Of a stretch of DNA of 61,857 nucleotides, positions 34,960 to 43,022 are shown in pieces. A program made the position numbers and the translations under genes. Source of the stretch: Stygiobacter sp. (GTDB lineage Bacteria > Pseudomonadota > Alphaproteobacteria > Rhodospirillales > Magnetospirillaceae); NCBI GenBank assembly GCA_006218045.1, contig VBWB01000018.1, positions 1-61,857 of the forward strand, given 5' to 3'. Each line of letters starts with the position of its first letter. The first letter of the stretch is position 1. The notes under the pieces were generated by a model. That model saw nothing but the letters and a program-made list of their open reading frames with translations. It was not told the DNA's origin and searched no databases.

Positions 34960-36081
34960 TTACTCGCCGTCCGTGGTTTCGCTCTTGCCCAGATTGCCGG
35001 CGATCTTCATGCCGGCACCGATGGCCAGACCGGCGACACCGGCGACCACCGCCGCCGCGGCCAGACTGGCACCGGCGCCCTGTTCCTCGACGATGCGCGG
35101 ATAGCTGGTCGGCGGGTTGGTCTTCAGCGTCGCCAGGGCATGGATGGGCTTCTCGAAGCCGATATGCTTTTCCGTGCAGCCGATGCAGGGATGGCCGGTG
35201 CCCACCGGCCACGAGCCGGTGCCGACGTCGTTGAACAGGATGGACGGGCAATTGGCGTAGGTTTCCGGCCCCTTGCAGCCCAGCTTGTACAGGCAATAGC
35301 CCTTGCGGTGGCCGGGATCGCCGAATTCCAAAGCGAAACGGCCGGCGTCGAAATGGCTGCGGCGCTCGCAATTGTCATGGATCAGGCGGCCATAGGCGAA
35401 GGTCGGGCGGCCCAGTTCATCCACCTTGGGCAGGGCGCCGAAGGTGAGGAAATGAACGATGGTGGCCAGGATGTTATAGGGGTTGGGCGGGCAGCCGGGG
35501 ATGGTGACCACGTCCTTGCGGCCCAAAGCCTCGGCCACGCCGGTGGAGCCGGTGGGGTTGGGCGGCGTCGACGGCATGCCGCCCCAGGAGGCGCAGGAAC
35601 CCACCGCGACGATTGCCGCGGCATCAGCCGCCACTTCCTTGGTCAGCTCGTACGAGGTCTGGCCGCCGATCTTGCAGTAGATGCCGCCATCCTTCATGGG
35701 GATGGCGCCTTCGACCACCAGGATGTACTTGCCCTTGTTCTTTTCCATGGCCGCCTTGCGGGCGGCTTCGGCCTGATGGCCGGCGGCGGCGAACAGGGTC
35801 TCGTGGTAATCCAGCGAGATGATGTCGAGGATCAGCTTTTCCAGCGTCGGGTGTTCGGACCGCAGCAGCGATTCGGAACAACCGGTGCATTCCTGGTGAT
35901 GCAGCCAGATCACCGAGGGGCGTTCCTTCTTGGTGATGGCGGCGGCGATCTGCGCATCGGCGCCCTTGGGCAAGCCCATGGTGGCGGCCATGGCGGCGCA
36001 GAACTTGAGGAAATCGCGGCGCGAGACGCCGAAGCGGGTCTCGACATCGGTTTCAAATTTGGCGGCGCTGTCGTCGTACAT
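34960..36081 (-). CDS. hybO: [NiFe]-hydrogenase small subunit (uptake, Hyd-2 type)
   Basis: A 373-residue subunit with three iron-sulfur clusters. The Tat signal is SRRDFLKF near 20-27, and a C-terminal membrane helix (about 345-365) anchors it. The proximal cluster motif is ECTGCSES, the standard form, and not the CTCCS form that gives oxygen tolerance in group 1d enzymes. The medial cluster region HPCIGCTE is also standard. The ATG at 36081 follows AGGTGGGGA. It is the first gene of the hyb/hyp operon. Confidence 0.95.
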   Translation of the reverse strand: MYDDSAAKFETDVETRFGVSRRDFLKFCAAMAATMGLPKGADAQIAAAITKKERPSVIWLHHQECTGCSESLLRSEHPTLEKLILDIISLDYHETLFAAAGHQAEAARKAAMEKNKGKYILVVEGAIPMKDGGIYCKIGGQTSYELTKEVAADAAAIVAVGSCASWGGMPSTPPNPTGSTGVAEALGRKDVVTIPGCPPNPYNILATIVHFLTFGALPKVDELGRPTFAYGRLIHDNCERRSHFDAGRFALEFGDPGHRKGYCLYKLGCKGPETYANCPSILFNDVGTGSWPVGTGHPCIGCTEKHIGFEKPIHALATLKTNPPTSYPRIVEEQGAGASLAAAAVVAGVAGLAIGAGMKIAGNLGKSETTDGE

Positions 36082-36206
36082 CCTATCCCCACCTCTCCAA
36101 GGGCTCATCCGGCGCGAAGGACGGGGGGCAGGGGACGACCCTTGGGGTCGTTCCGCGTCGTTTGCCTCCCGCCATTCTTCTTTTCATTTGGCTGACGGAT
36201 AGTTCC

Positions 36207-36221
36207 GCAAGGACCGTGCCA
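36207..36221 (-). promoter_or_regulatory. Sigma-54 promoter of the hydrogenase operon
   Basis: On the minus strand the sequence reads TGGCAC-GGTCC-TTGC, a full match to the -24/-12 consensus with correct spacing. The predicted start of transcription is near 36196, about 115 bases before the hybO ATG. The HupR regulator encoded at 15987-17423 has an intact sigma-54 contact loop. The site lies in the 367-base gap 36082-36448, which otherwise holds a palindrome (36345-36356) and the terminator of the opposite neighbour. Confidence 0.85.
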
Positions 36222-36344
36222 ACTCCATCGGGTAGGAATTGCTGCATTGCGGGGGAGGGTTTAGGTGGCGGAGACCCTGGATTCCCTGTTGTTCAGTGGT
36301 TTCGCCGCGGGGGTGGGGCACTTCGCTTGAGTGGAAATTATTTA

Positions 36345-36356
36345 TCCATTAATGGA
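36345..36356. promoter_or_regulatory. Palindrome upstream of the sigma-54 promoter
   Basis: TCCATTAATGGA is a perfect 12-base palindrome about 125 bases upstream of the -24 element, with a further half site TATCCAT at 36364-36370. The distance fits an enhancer site for an NtrC-type regulator, but it does not resemble the TTG-N5-CAA HupR site. The surrounding AT-rich block could also bind IHF. Confidence 0.3.
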
Positions 36357-36381
36357 AAGTTAGTATCCATTTTTCTGTTTT

Positions 36382-36421
36382 CGCAAAAAAATAAGCCGGG
36401 CTGGGTTTCCCCCGGCCCGGC
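36382..36421 (-). terminator. Terminator of the charged-repeat protein gene
   Basis: On the minus strand an 11-base stem (GCCGGGCCGGG / CCCAGCCCGGC, one G-U pair, 5-base loop) is followed by TTATTTTTTT. It lies 28 bases after the stop of the minus-strand gene at 36449, which supports that strand as the coding one. Confidence 0.85.
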
Positions 36422-36448
36422 GCTTTTGTCATGGACGGTCGGCGAGGT

Positions 36449-36775
36449 TTAAGTGCCGCTGCCGTCGCGGCGCTCCTTGCGGTCATCACGGCGGTCATCA
36501 CGACGATCCTTGCGCTCGTCCAGGCGCTCCTTGTGGTCGTCGCGGCGCTGGTCCATCTGCTGTTTGCGATCATCGCGGCGGTCTTCGGCGCGGTCCTTGC
36601 GCTCGTCGCGGCGGTCTTTCCGGTCGTCGCGGCGCTCATCCAGGCGATCCTTGCGGTCTTCCAGACGCTGTTCGCGGCGGTCCTGCGGCGCCGAATTGTC
36701 CTGGGCCAGGGCGGCGGACCCCAGGCTCAGGCTGGTGACCATGGCCAAGACCAGGATGCGGGAAACTGACGGCAT
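36449..36775 (-). CDS. Exported highly charged disordered protein (DR/ER/DK repeats)
   Basis: The 108-residue product has a Sec signal peptide (cleavage after ALAQ near residue 25) followed by about 80 residues made almost only of Asp, Arg, Glu and Lys in degenerate repeats such as RRDDRKDRRDERKDR. It is predicted to be an intrinsically disordered or single long charged-helix periplasmic protein with alternating charges. ATG 36775 has AAGGA at good spacing and a terminator follows the stop. The plus strand of the same stretch is open too and would encode a fully hydrophobic protein, but it lacks these signals. Confidence 0.75.
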   Translation of the reverse strand: MPSVSRILVLAMVTSLSLGSAALAQDNSAPQDRREQRLEDRKDRLDERRDDRKDRRDERKDRAEDRRDDRKQQMDQRRDDHKERLDERKDRRDDRRDDRKERRDGSGT

Positions 36776-36997
36776 GGTTTTATCCTTTTCATCATCGGGT
36801 GAATGGGGCGAACCCTGTTTTCACGTTCAGGCGTCATAATGCTGGCGCAGGATGGCGAAACTAGGATGAGATCGCGGCGGGATCAAGGCGGCGGCAAGGC
36901 GGCGCCAAGGCGGCATGGTGTCAAATTTTCGTTGCCGTATGGACGCTGCCGTCCGTCCGGGTTAGCCTCTATACACCACTTTCAGAGGGAGACGCCC

Positions 36998-39124
36998 GTG
37001 ACCGCACCCGCCGCGCCGCATGTCTGGAGGTTTTTCCGGGCCGGGGGCTTCGATCAGGTCCGCATCGAGACCGGCGCCGACCTGCTGGCCTTGGACCAGT
37101 TGGACCAGAAATTGTGGGTGGCGCTGGCCTGTCCGACCAAGGGGATCGAATTCGACCGCCGCGCCCTCGATTTACTGGACAGTGACGCCGATGGCCGGAT
37201 CCGCGCCAACGAGATTTTGGCGGCGGTGCGCTGGCTCGGTCTGGTGCTCAAGCATGGCGACGAGTTGGTGCAACCGGGCAGTGCCGTCAGTCTGGACAGC
37301 ATCGACGACACCACGCCCGAAGGGGCGCGGGTGCTGGCTTCGGCCCGGCGCATCCTGGCCAATCTGGGCAAGGCCGAGGCCGCGTCCATCGATCTGGAAG
37401 ACACCCGCGACACCGGGCGCATCTTCGCCCAGACCCGTTTCAACGGTGACGGCATCATCCCGGTCGAGGCTGCCGACGATGCGGATTTGCGCGCCGCCAT
37501 CGCCGATATCATGACGACCATGGGTGCGGAAACCGACCGGTCCGGCCAGCCCGGCATCAGCCAGGACAAGGTCGACGCCTTTTTCGCCGAGATCGAGGCC
37601 TATAGCGATTGGCTGGGAGAAGGCGGCGACATCGCCGTCGCGCCCGAGGCCGGCGCCGCCTTGGAAGCGGTGCGCGACAAGATCGACGGTTTCTTCCTGC
37701 GCTGCCGCATGGCGGTCTATTCCGACGCAGCCGCCCTGACCGTCAATCCGGCGGTGGAAACCTTTTTGCCCCTGACCGGGGCGGCTACCAACGACGCCCT
37801 GGCGGCATTACGCCCGCTGCCCCTGGCGGCGGTGTCGCCCCAGGCCGATCTGCCGCTGTTGCGCGGCCTCAATCCGGCCTGGGAAGCCGAGATCACCGCC
37901 TTCCGCCGGTTGGTCGCCAATGATCGCCTGTCGTTGTCGGAAAACGAGTGGCTGGAAATGAAGACGCGTTTCGCCGCCCACGGCCAGTGGCTGGCGAAAA
38001 AGCCGCTAACCCAGGTGGCGAAACTGGGCGACGACCGCATCCGTGCCCTGCGCTTTTCCGACACCCAGCCCGCCTTGGACGCGCTGGTGGCCGAGGACAA
38101 GGCGTTGGAGGGCGAGGCCAATGCCATCGACGCGGTCGAGCGTCTGGTGGTCTATCGCACCCATCTGTTCCGTCTGGTCAATAATTTCGTCAGTTTCAAG
38201 GAATTCTATGCCCGCCAGGATCGCGCCGTGTTCCAGGCCGGCACGCTTTATCTGGATGGGCGTAGCGCCGATCTGTGCCTCCACGTTGCCGATGCCGCCA
38301 AGCACGCCGGTTTGGCGACGCTGTCGCGCATCTATCTGGTCTATTGCGATTGCGTCCGTCGCGGCACCGACGAGAAGATGACCATCATGGCCGGCTTCAC
38401 CTCGGGCGATTCAGACCAGTTGATGGTGGGCAGGAACGGCATCTTCTACGACCGCCAGGGCCGCGACTGGGATGCCACCATCAGCAAGCTGGTCGAGCAC
38501 CCGATCAGCATGCGCCAAGCCTTCTGGTCGCCCTACAAGCAATTGGGCCGCTTCATCGGCGGCCAGATCGAGAAGCTGGCGGCGGCCAAGGCGAAGGCGG
38601 CGGAAACCAATCTGCAAACCAGGGTGGCCGGTCAGGTGCTGGCCCCCGGCGCGGCGGCGGCGGCCCCCGCTCCGCCCAAGGAAAACTTCGACGCCGGCAA
38701 GTTCGCCGGTATCTTCGCCGCCCTCGGGCTGGCGGTGGGGGCCATCGGCACCGCCATCGCCTCGGTGGTCACCGGCTTCCTCAACCTGACTTGGTGGCAG
38801 ATGCCGCTGGCCCTGTTCGGTCTGGTCATGGCGGTGTCCGGCCCCAGCATGGTCATCGCCTACATGAAGTTGCGTCAGCGCAATCTCGCCCCTATCTTGG
38901 ATGCCACCGGCTGGGCGGTGAACGCCCGGGCCACCATCAACATTCCCTTCGGCGGTTCGCTGACCGCAGTGGCGCAATTGCCGGCGGGGGCGGAACGCTC
39001 CCTGGTCGATCCCTTCGCCGAGAAGACACGCCCGTGGAGGGAATATCTCGTTTTGCTGGCGCTGATCGTCGGCGGGGCCGTCGCCGCTTGGCGCTTCGGC
39101 ATGTTCAACAGGTTCATGGGCTGA
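36998..39124 (+). CDS. EF-hand-containing membrane protein of unknown function
   Basis: A 708-residue protein from a GTG start with AGGGAG upstream. Residues 61-72 (DSDADGRIRANE) form a textbook EF-hand calcium loop, and a second degenerate loop (FNGDGIIPVE) lies near 150. A long soluble region of about 550 residues follows. An alanine/proline linker leads to three membrane helices in the last 140 residues (about 570-600, 605-625 and 680-700). The N terminus therefore probably faces one side as a calcium- or partner-sensing domain. No catalytic motif is recognised. It is two bases from the CorC/HlyC-type gene, so they likely form an operon. Confidence 0.75.
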   Translation: MTAPAAPHVWRFFRAGGFDQVRIETGADLLALDQLDQKLWVALACPTKGIEFDRRALDLLDSDADGRIRANEILAAVRWLGLVLKHGDELVQPGSAVSLDSIDDTTPEGARVLASARRILANLGKAEAASIDLEDTRDTGRIFAQTRFNGDGIIPVEAADDADLRAAIADIMTTMGAETDRSGQPGISQDKVDAFFAEIEAYSDWLGEGGDIAVAPEAGAALEAVRDKIDGFFLRCRMAVYSDAAALTVNPAVETFLPLTGAATNDALAALRPLPLAAVSPQADLPLLRGLNPAWEAEITAFRRLVANDRLSLSENEWLEMKTRFAAHGQWLAKKPLTQVAKLGDDRIRALRFSDTQPALDALVAEDKALEGEANAIDAVERLVVYRTHLFRLVNNFVSFKEFYARQDRAVFQAGTLYLDGRSADLCLHVADAAKHAGLATLSRIYLVYCDCVRRGTDEKMTIMAGFTSGDSDQLMVGRNGIFYDRQGRDWDATISKLVEHPISMRQAFWSPYKQLGRFIGGQIEKLAAAKAKAAETNLQTRVAGQVLAPGAAAAAPAPPKENFDAGKFAGIFAALGLAVGAIGTAIASVVTGFLNLTWWQMPLALFGLVMAVSGPSMVIAYMKLRQRNLAPILDATGWAVNARATINIPFGGSLTAVAQLPAGAERSLVDPFAEKTRPWREYLVLLALIVGGAVAAWRFGMFNRFMG

Positions 39125-39125
39125 T

Positions 39126-40430
39126 ATGTCACTCGCCTTCGAGATTGCCGTCATCGTTTTCCTGGTCGTATTGAACGGCTGTTTCGCCATGTCGGAAATG
39201 GCCATCGTCTCGTCGCGCAAGGCCCGGCTGGCGGCGCGCGCCGCCGAGGGCAGCGATGGCGCCCAGGCGGCCATGCTGTTGGCGGAAAATCCGGGGCGCT
39301 TTCTGTCGTCGGTGCAGATCGGCATCACCTTGGTCGGCATCCTGGCCGGCGCCTATTCCGGCGCCACCTTGGCCGGACATCTGGAAATCTGGCTGAACGG
39401 CTTCCCCATCCTCGATCCGGTGGCGGAGATCCTGTCCATCGCCCTGGTGGTCGGCGCCATCACCTATGCGTCCTTGATCATCGGCGAACTGGTGCCCAAG
39501 CAGATCGCCCTGGCCAACCCGGAAGCGGTGGCCATCGCCGTCGCCCGCCCGATGACGGTGGTGGCGCGGGTGGCGTTGCCCCTGGTGTGGCTGCTGGAAG
39601 GCTCGAGCAAGCTGGCCCTGCGCCTGTTGCGCATCAAGAAATCCGACGACCAGACGGTGACCGAGGAAGAGGTCAAGGCGATGATCGCCGAGGGCACCCA
39701 ATCGGGCGTCTTCGAGCCCGAGGAACAGGAATTGCTGGCGGGTGTCCTGCGTTTCGGCGACCGTCGCATCAGGGGCATCATGACGCCCAGGAACGAGATG
39801 ATGTCCATCGACCTGGATTGGGGCCAGGACCGCATCATCCAGGCGTTGCGCGACAGCCCGCATTCACGCCTGCCGGTCTATCGCGGCAATTCCGACGACA
39901 TCATCGGCGTGGTCCAGGCCAAGGATCTGCTCAACCTTTTTCTGTCCGGCCAGGAGCTGGATCTGGCCGCCGCCGTCAAGCCGGTGGACGTGGTCCACGA
40001 CAATTCCCCCGCGCTCCAGGTGCTGGATACGCTCAAGCGCTCGTCCATCCATCTGGCCCTGGTGGTGGATGAATACGGCAGCGTCGAAGGTATCGTCACC
40101 GCCGCCGATATCCTGTCGGCCATTCTGGGCGGCCTGTCGGAACACGGCGAGGAATACGAAGGCGCCATTACCCTGCGTCAGGACGGATCGTGGCTGGTGG
40201 ATGGCTCGGTCGCCGTCGACGTCGCCCGCGACCGTTTGGGCTGCCGGGTGATGGAGGGCGAGGACGGCGATTACGACACCGTGGCCGGCTTCGTCCTGTC
40301 GCGGTCGCGCAGCATCCCCAGCGCCGGTGACTTCTTCGTCTGGCAGGGCTGGCGCTTCGAGGTGGTGGACATGGACGGCCGGCGCATCGACAAGGTGCTG
40401 GTCAGCCGTCAGGATGAAGACGGCGGCTGA
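39126..40430 (+). CDS. CorC/HlyC-type membrane protein (DUF21-CBS-transporter-associated)
   Basis: A 434-residue protein: DUF21/CNNM membrane domain with about four helices (1-190, including NGCFAMSEMAIVSSRKARL and IGELVPKQIAL), two CBS domains (about 205-330, MTPRNEMM and LVVDEYGSVEGIVT), and a CorC_HlyC domain at the C terminus. Proteins of this group are linked to magnesium or cobalt efflux; older annotations call them haemolysins. Likely co-transcribed with the EF-hand protein, which makes a joint role in divalent-cation handling plausible. Confidence 0.88.
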   Translation: MSLAFEIAVIVFLVVLNGCFAMSEMAIVSSRKARLAARAAEGSDGAQAAMLLAENPGRFLSSVQIGITLVGILAGAYSGATLAGHLEIWLNGFPILDPVAEILSIALVVGAITYASLIIGELVPKQIALANPEAVAIAVARPMTVVARVALPLVWLLEGSSKLALRLLRIKKSDDQTVTEEEVKAMIAEGTQSGVFEPEEQELLAGVLRFGDRRIRGIMTPRNEMMSIDLDWGQDRIIQALRDSPHSRLPVYRGNSDDIIGVVQAKDLLNLFLSGQELDLAAAVKPVDVVHDNSPALQVLDTLKRSSIHLALVVDEYGSVEGIVTAADILSAILGGLSEHGEEYEGAITLRQDGSWLVDGSVAVDVARDRLGCRVMEGEDGDYDTVAGFVLSRSRSIPSAGDFFVWQGWRFEVVDMDGRRIDKVLVSRQDEDGG

Positions 40431-40528
40431 TCAGCCGCTATCACCATTGAGCCCGAGGGCAAGGTCGGCTACTCTCCCCCCAACACCGATGTTCACGACG
40501 TGTTTCCACTCTTTCACGGTGCGAGGAC

Positions 40529-40960
40529 ATGAGTAGCGAACCCCTTCGTCACCCCGAGCTGATCGCCCTTTATCAATTCTGGCTCTATCGCGGCGGCACC
40601 GAGGGCGTGCCCTCGGCTGCCGATCTCGAACCGGCGCAGCTGCGCCGCTGGCTGGACAATCTGGTGGTCATCGACACCCCCGAAGGGGGGGAGTTGCGCT
40701 ATGCCTATTATGGCGCCAACCTGACCAGGGCCTTCGGCATCGACATGGTCGGCAAGTCCATCGACCAGTTGGCGGCGCCGCAGCGTTCCATCCTGGCGCA
40801 GGAATACGAGGCGGTGCGCAGCCAGTCGAAACCGGCGGCCCGTATCTACAGCGCCGATTTCGATGGCGACAACCAGACCTGGGAGCGGCTTTTGCTGCCG
40901 TTTTTCAACCCCGAGGGCGCGGTCGAGAAAATCCTGGTCGCCGTCTACAGACTGAGCTGA
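40529..40960 (+). CDS. PAS-like (PAS_5) domain protein
   Basis: The 143-residue product is a single alphaproteobacterial PAS_5-type domain, with the usual LIALYQFWLYRGG start, PSAADLEPAQLRRWL, and the YYGANLTRAFGIDMVGKSID core. These stand-alone domains may bind a small ligand; none is known. GAGGAC precedes ATG 40529. It ends one base before the FtsK-like gene, so the two are probably co-transcribed. Confidence 0.8.
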   Translation: MSSEPLRHPELIALYQFWLYRGGTEGVPSAADLEPAQLRRWLDNLVVIDTPEGGELRYAYYGANLTRAFGIDMVGKSIDQLAAPQRSILAQEYEAVRSQSKPAARIYSADFDGDNQTWERLLLPFFNPEGAVEKILVAVYRLS

Positions 40961-40961
40961 G

Positions 40962-42854
40962 ATGACCAAAACCGCAGAAGACAGCATGAGCGCCGCCGAT
41001 TTCAATTTCTGGTGCGCGGTCAATTCCAAGCCCTTCCGTCTGCTCCGTCACACCTGGGATGACGGCGCGACGGAATGGGACATCGAGGTGTTTCCCGGCA
41101 GGCCCGAGGCGACCACCGCCTATGGCACCGGCCAGACCGACGAAAAGCTGGCGGCCATCGCCGCCTTCGCCTTCATCGCCGGGGTGGAATGGGGCGAATG
41201 CTTCGCCCGTGATCAGGATGTGCCGCAAGACGAATTGTCGCTGACCGCGCCGGATCTCCCGCTGGAAGACGAAGACGACGAAATTGACGAGCCGCCGGTG
41301 CCGGCGCTGCCCGTCGTCGTCGCTTCGCGCGGCGCCGGACCCTATCGCCTGCCGGCGGTGGACCTGTTGCAAGCGCCGCCGCCCCGGACCGAGGCGGTGG
41401 ACGACGAGGATTCCCTGGCCGCCAATGCCCGCGCGCTGGAAACGGTGCTGCGCAACTTCAAGGTCCGCGGCGAGATCATGGAGGTCCACCAAGGTCCGGT
41501 GGTCACCTTGTACGAGTTCGAGCCGCTGCCGGGGACCAAATCCTCCACCGTCATCAATCTGGCTGACGACATCGCCCGCTCCATGCGCTCGATCACCACC
41601 CGCATCGCCATCGTGCCGGGGCGCAGCGTCATCGGCATCGAGTTGCCCAATCCGGTGCGGGAAAAGGTCTATTTCCGCGAAATCCTGGAAAGCAAGGCCT
41701 TCACCGAATTTTCCGGCCATCTGCCCCTGGCCCTGGGCAAGGACATCGCCGGCGAGGCGGTGGTCGCCGACCTCGCCCGCATGCCGCATCTTCTGATCGC
41801 CGGGACCACCGGCTCGGGCAAGTCGGTGGGGGTCAATTCCATGATCCTGTCGCTGCTTTACCGTTTCAAGCCCGAGGAATGCCGGCTGATCCTGGTCGAT
41901 CCCAAGATGCTGGAGCTGTCCATCTATGACGGTATCCCCCATCTGCTGACCCCGGTGGTCACCGCGCCGGACAAGGCGGTGCGCACGCTGAAATGGGCGG
42001 TGCGCGAGATGGAGACCCGCTATCGCGCCATGTCGCTTTTGGGTGTGCGCAATATCGAGGGCTTCAACGCCCGCCTGCTGGAATTGGCGCGGACCGGGCA
42101 AAAGATGACCCATCGCATCCAGGTCGGCTTCGACAAGGGCACGCGTGAGCCGGTCTATGAGGAACAGCCCATCGATCTGCGCCGCTTGCCCCATATCGTC
42201 ATCGTCGTCGACGAGATGGCCGATCTGATGATGGTGGCCGGGCGCGAGTTGGAAGCGGCCATCCAGCGTCTGGCCCAGATGGCCCGCGCCGCCGGCATCC
42301 ATCTGATCATGGCGACGCAGCGCCCGTCGGTGGATGTGATCACCGGCACCATCAAGGCCAATTTCCCCACCCGTATTTCGTTCCAGGTGACCAGCCGCAT
42401 CGACAGCCGCACCATTTTGGGCGAATCGGGGGCGGAACAATTGGTCGGCCAGGGCGACATGCTGTACATGGCCGCCGGCGGTCGCATCACCCGCGTGCAC
42501 GGCCCCTTCGTCTCCGATGCCGAGGTCGAGCAGGTGGTCAACCATCTGAAGGCCCAGGGCGAGCCGGAATATCTGGACTCGATCACCGATGACGACGAGA
42601 CCGAGATGGAGGGCGGCGGCACCGACAGCGAAGGCGGCGGCTTCACCACCGGCGACGATCTCTATGATCAGGCGGTGGCCCTGGTGCTGCGTGAGCGCAA
42701 GGTGTCCATCAGCTTCGTCCAGCGTCATCTTCAGGTGGGCTACAACCGCTCGGCCCGGCTGGTCGAACGCATGGAGGACGAAGGCATCGTCACTCCGGCC
42801 AACCACCAGGGCAAGCGCGAGGTGCTGGGCCGGCGCGGCGGCGATTTCGACTGA
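40962..42854 (+). CDS. ftsK: FtsK/SpoIIIE-type DNA translocase lacking membrane segments
   Basis: A 630-residue protein. From about residue 155 it has the alpha/beta/gamma architecture of FtsK: the alpha domain (VRGEIMEVHQGPVVTLYEFEP), the RecA-like motor with Walker A GTTGSGKS near 281-288 and Walker B IVVDEMADLMM, and a C-terminal winged helix (RKVSISFVQRHLQVGYNR) that reads KOPS-like sites. The normal four-helix membrane anchor is missing. Instead the first 90 residues are a soluble domain with aromatic residues (FNFWCAVNSKPF, TWDDGATEWDIEVF), followed by an acidic linker. ATG 40986 is an alternative start. Confidence 0.88.
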   Translation: MTKTAEDSMSAADFNFWCAVNSKPFRLLRHTWDDGATEWDIEVFPGRPEATTAYGTGQTDEKLAAIAAFAFIAGVEWGECFARDQDVPQDELSLTAPDLPLEDEDDEIDEPPVPALPVVVASRGAGPYRLPAVDLLQAPPPRTEAVDDEDSLAANARALETVLRNFKVRGEIMEVHQGPVVTLYEFEPLPGTKSSTVINLADDIARSMRSITTRIAIVPGRSVIGIELPNPVREKVYFREILESKAFTEFSGHLPLALGKDIAGEAVVADLARMPHLLIAGTTGSGKSVGVNSMILSLLYRFKPEECRLILVDPKMLELSIYDGIPHLLTPVVTAPDKAVRTLKWAVREMETRYRAMSLLGVRNIEGFNARLLELARTGQKMTHRIQVGFDKGTREPVYEEQPIDLRRLPHIVIVVDEMADLMMVAGRELEAAIQRLAQMARAAGIHLIMATQRPSVDVITGTIKANFPTRISFQVTSRIDSRTILGESGAEQLVGQGDMLYMAAGGRITRVHGPFVSDAEVEQVVNHLKAQGEPEYLDSITDDDETEMEGGGTDSEGGGFTTGDDLYDQAVALVLRERKVSISFVQRHLQVGYNRSARLVERMEDEGIVTPANHQGKREVLGRRGGDFD

Positions 42855-42895
42855 TATCCGCCACGGGGAAAATGGTGGGCTGCCGCCCACGCCCG

Positions 42896-42925
42896 CTCGG
42901 GGTTCACCCCGAGCCTCTTTTATTT
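42896..42925 (+). terminator. Terminator after the ftsK-like gene
   Basis: A seven-base stem CTCGGGG / CCCCGAG with a TTCA loop is followed by a T-rich tract. The spacer beyond it (to 43022) ends with GGGAGTGACGGGTGTT, a leftover of the dispersed repeat seen at 1338-1353. Confidence 0.6.
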
Positions 42926-43022
42926 TTATCAATAGAATCAAAGGGGGGTGGGGTTTACCCCAAATGGGTTCGGGCGATGGCCCGATAGATTCATCGGGCA
43001 CGGGAGTGACGGGTGTTCCTGT

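Noticed and set aside
36431-36769. Plus-strand frame encoding a very hydrophobic protein
   Set aside because: It is the antisense of the charged-repeat gene. The minus strand has a signal peptide, an AAGGA site and a terminator; the plus strand has none of these.
42855-43022. tRNA or small RNA gene after the ftsK-like gene
   Set aside because: No cloverleaf or CCA end is found; only a terminator hairpin and a repeat remnant are seen.
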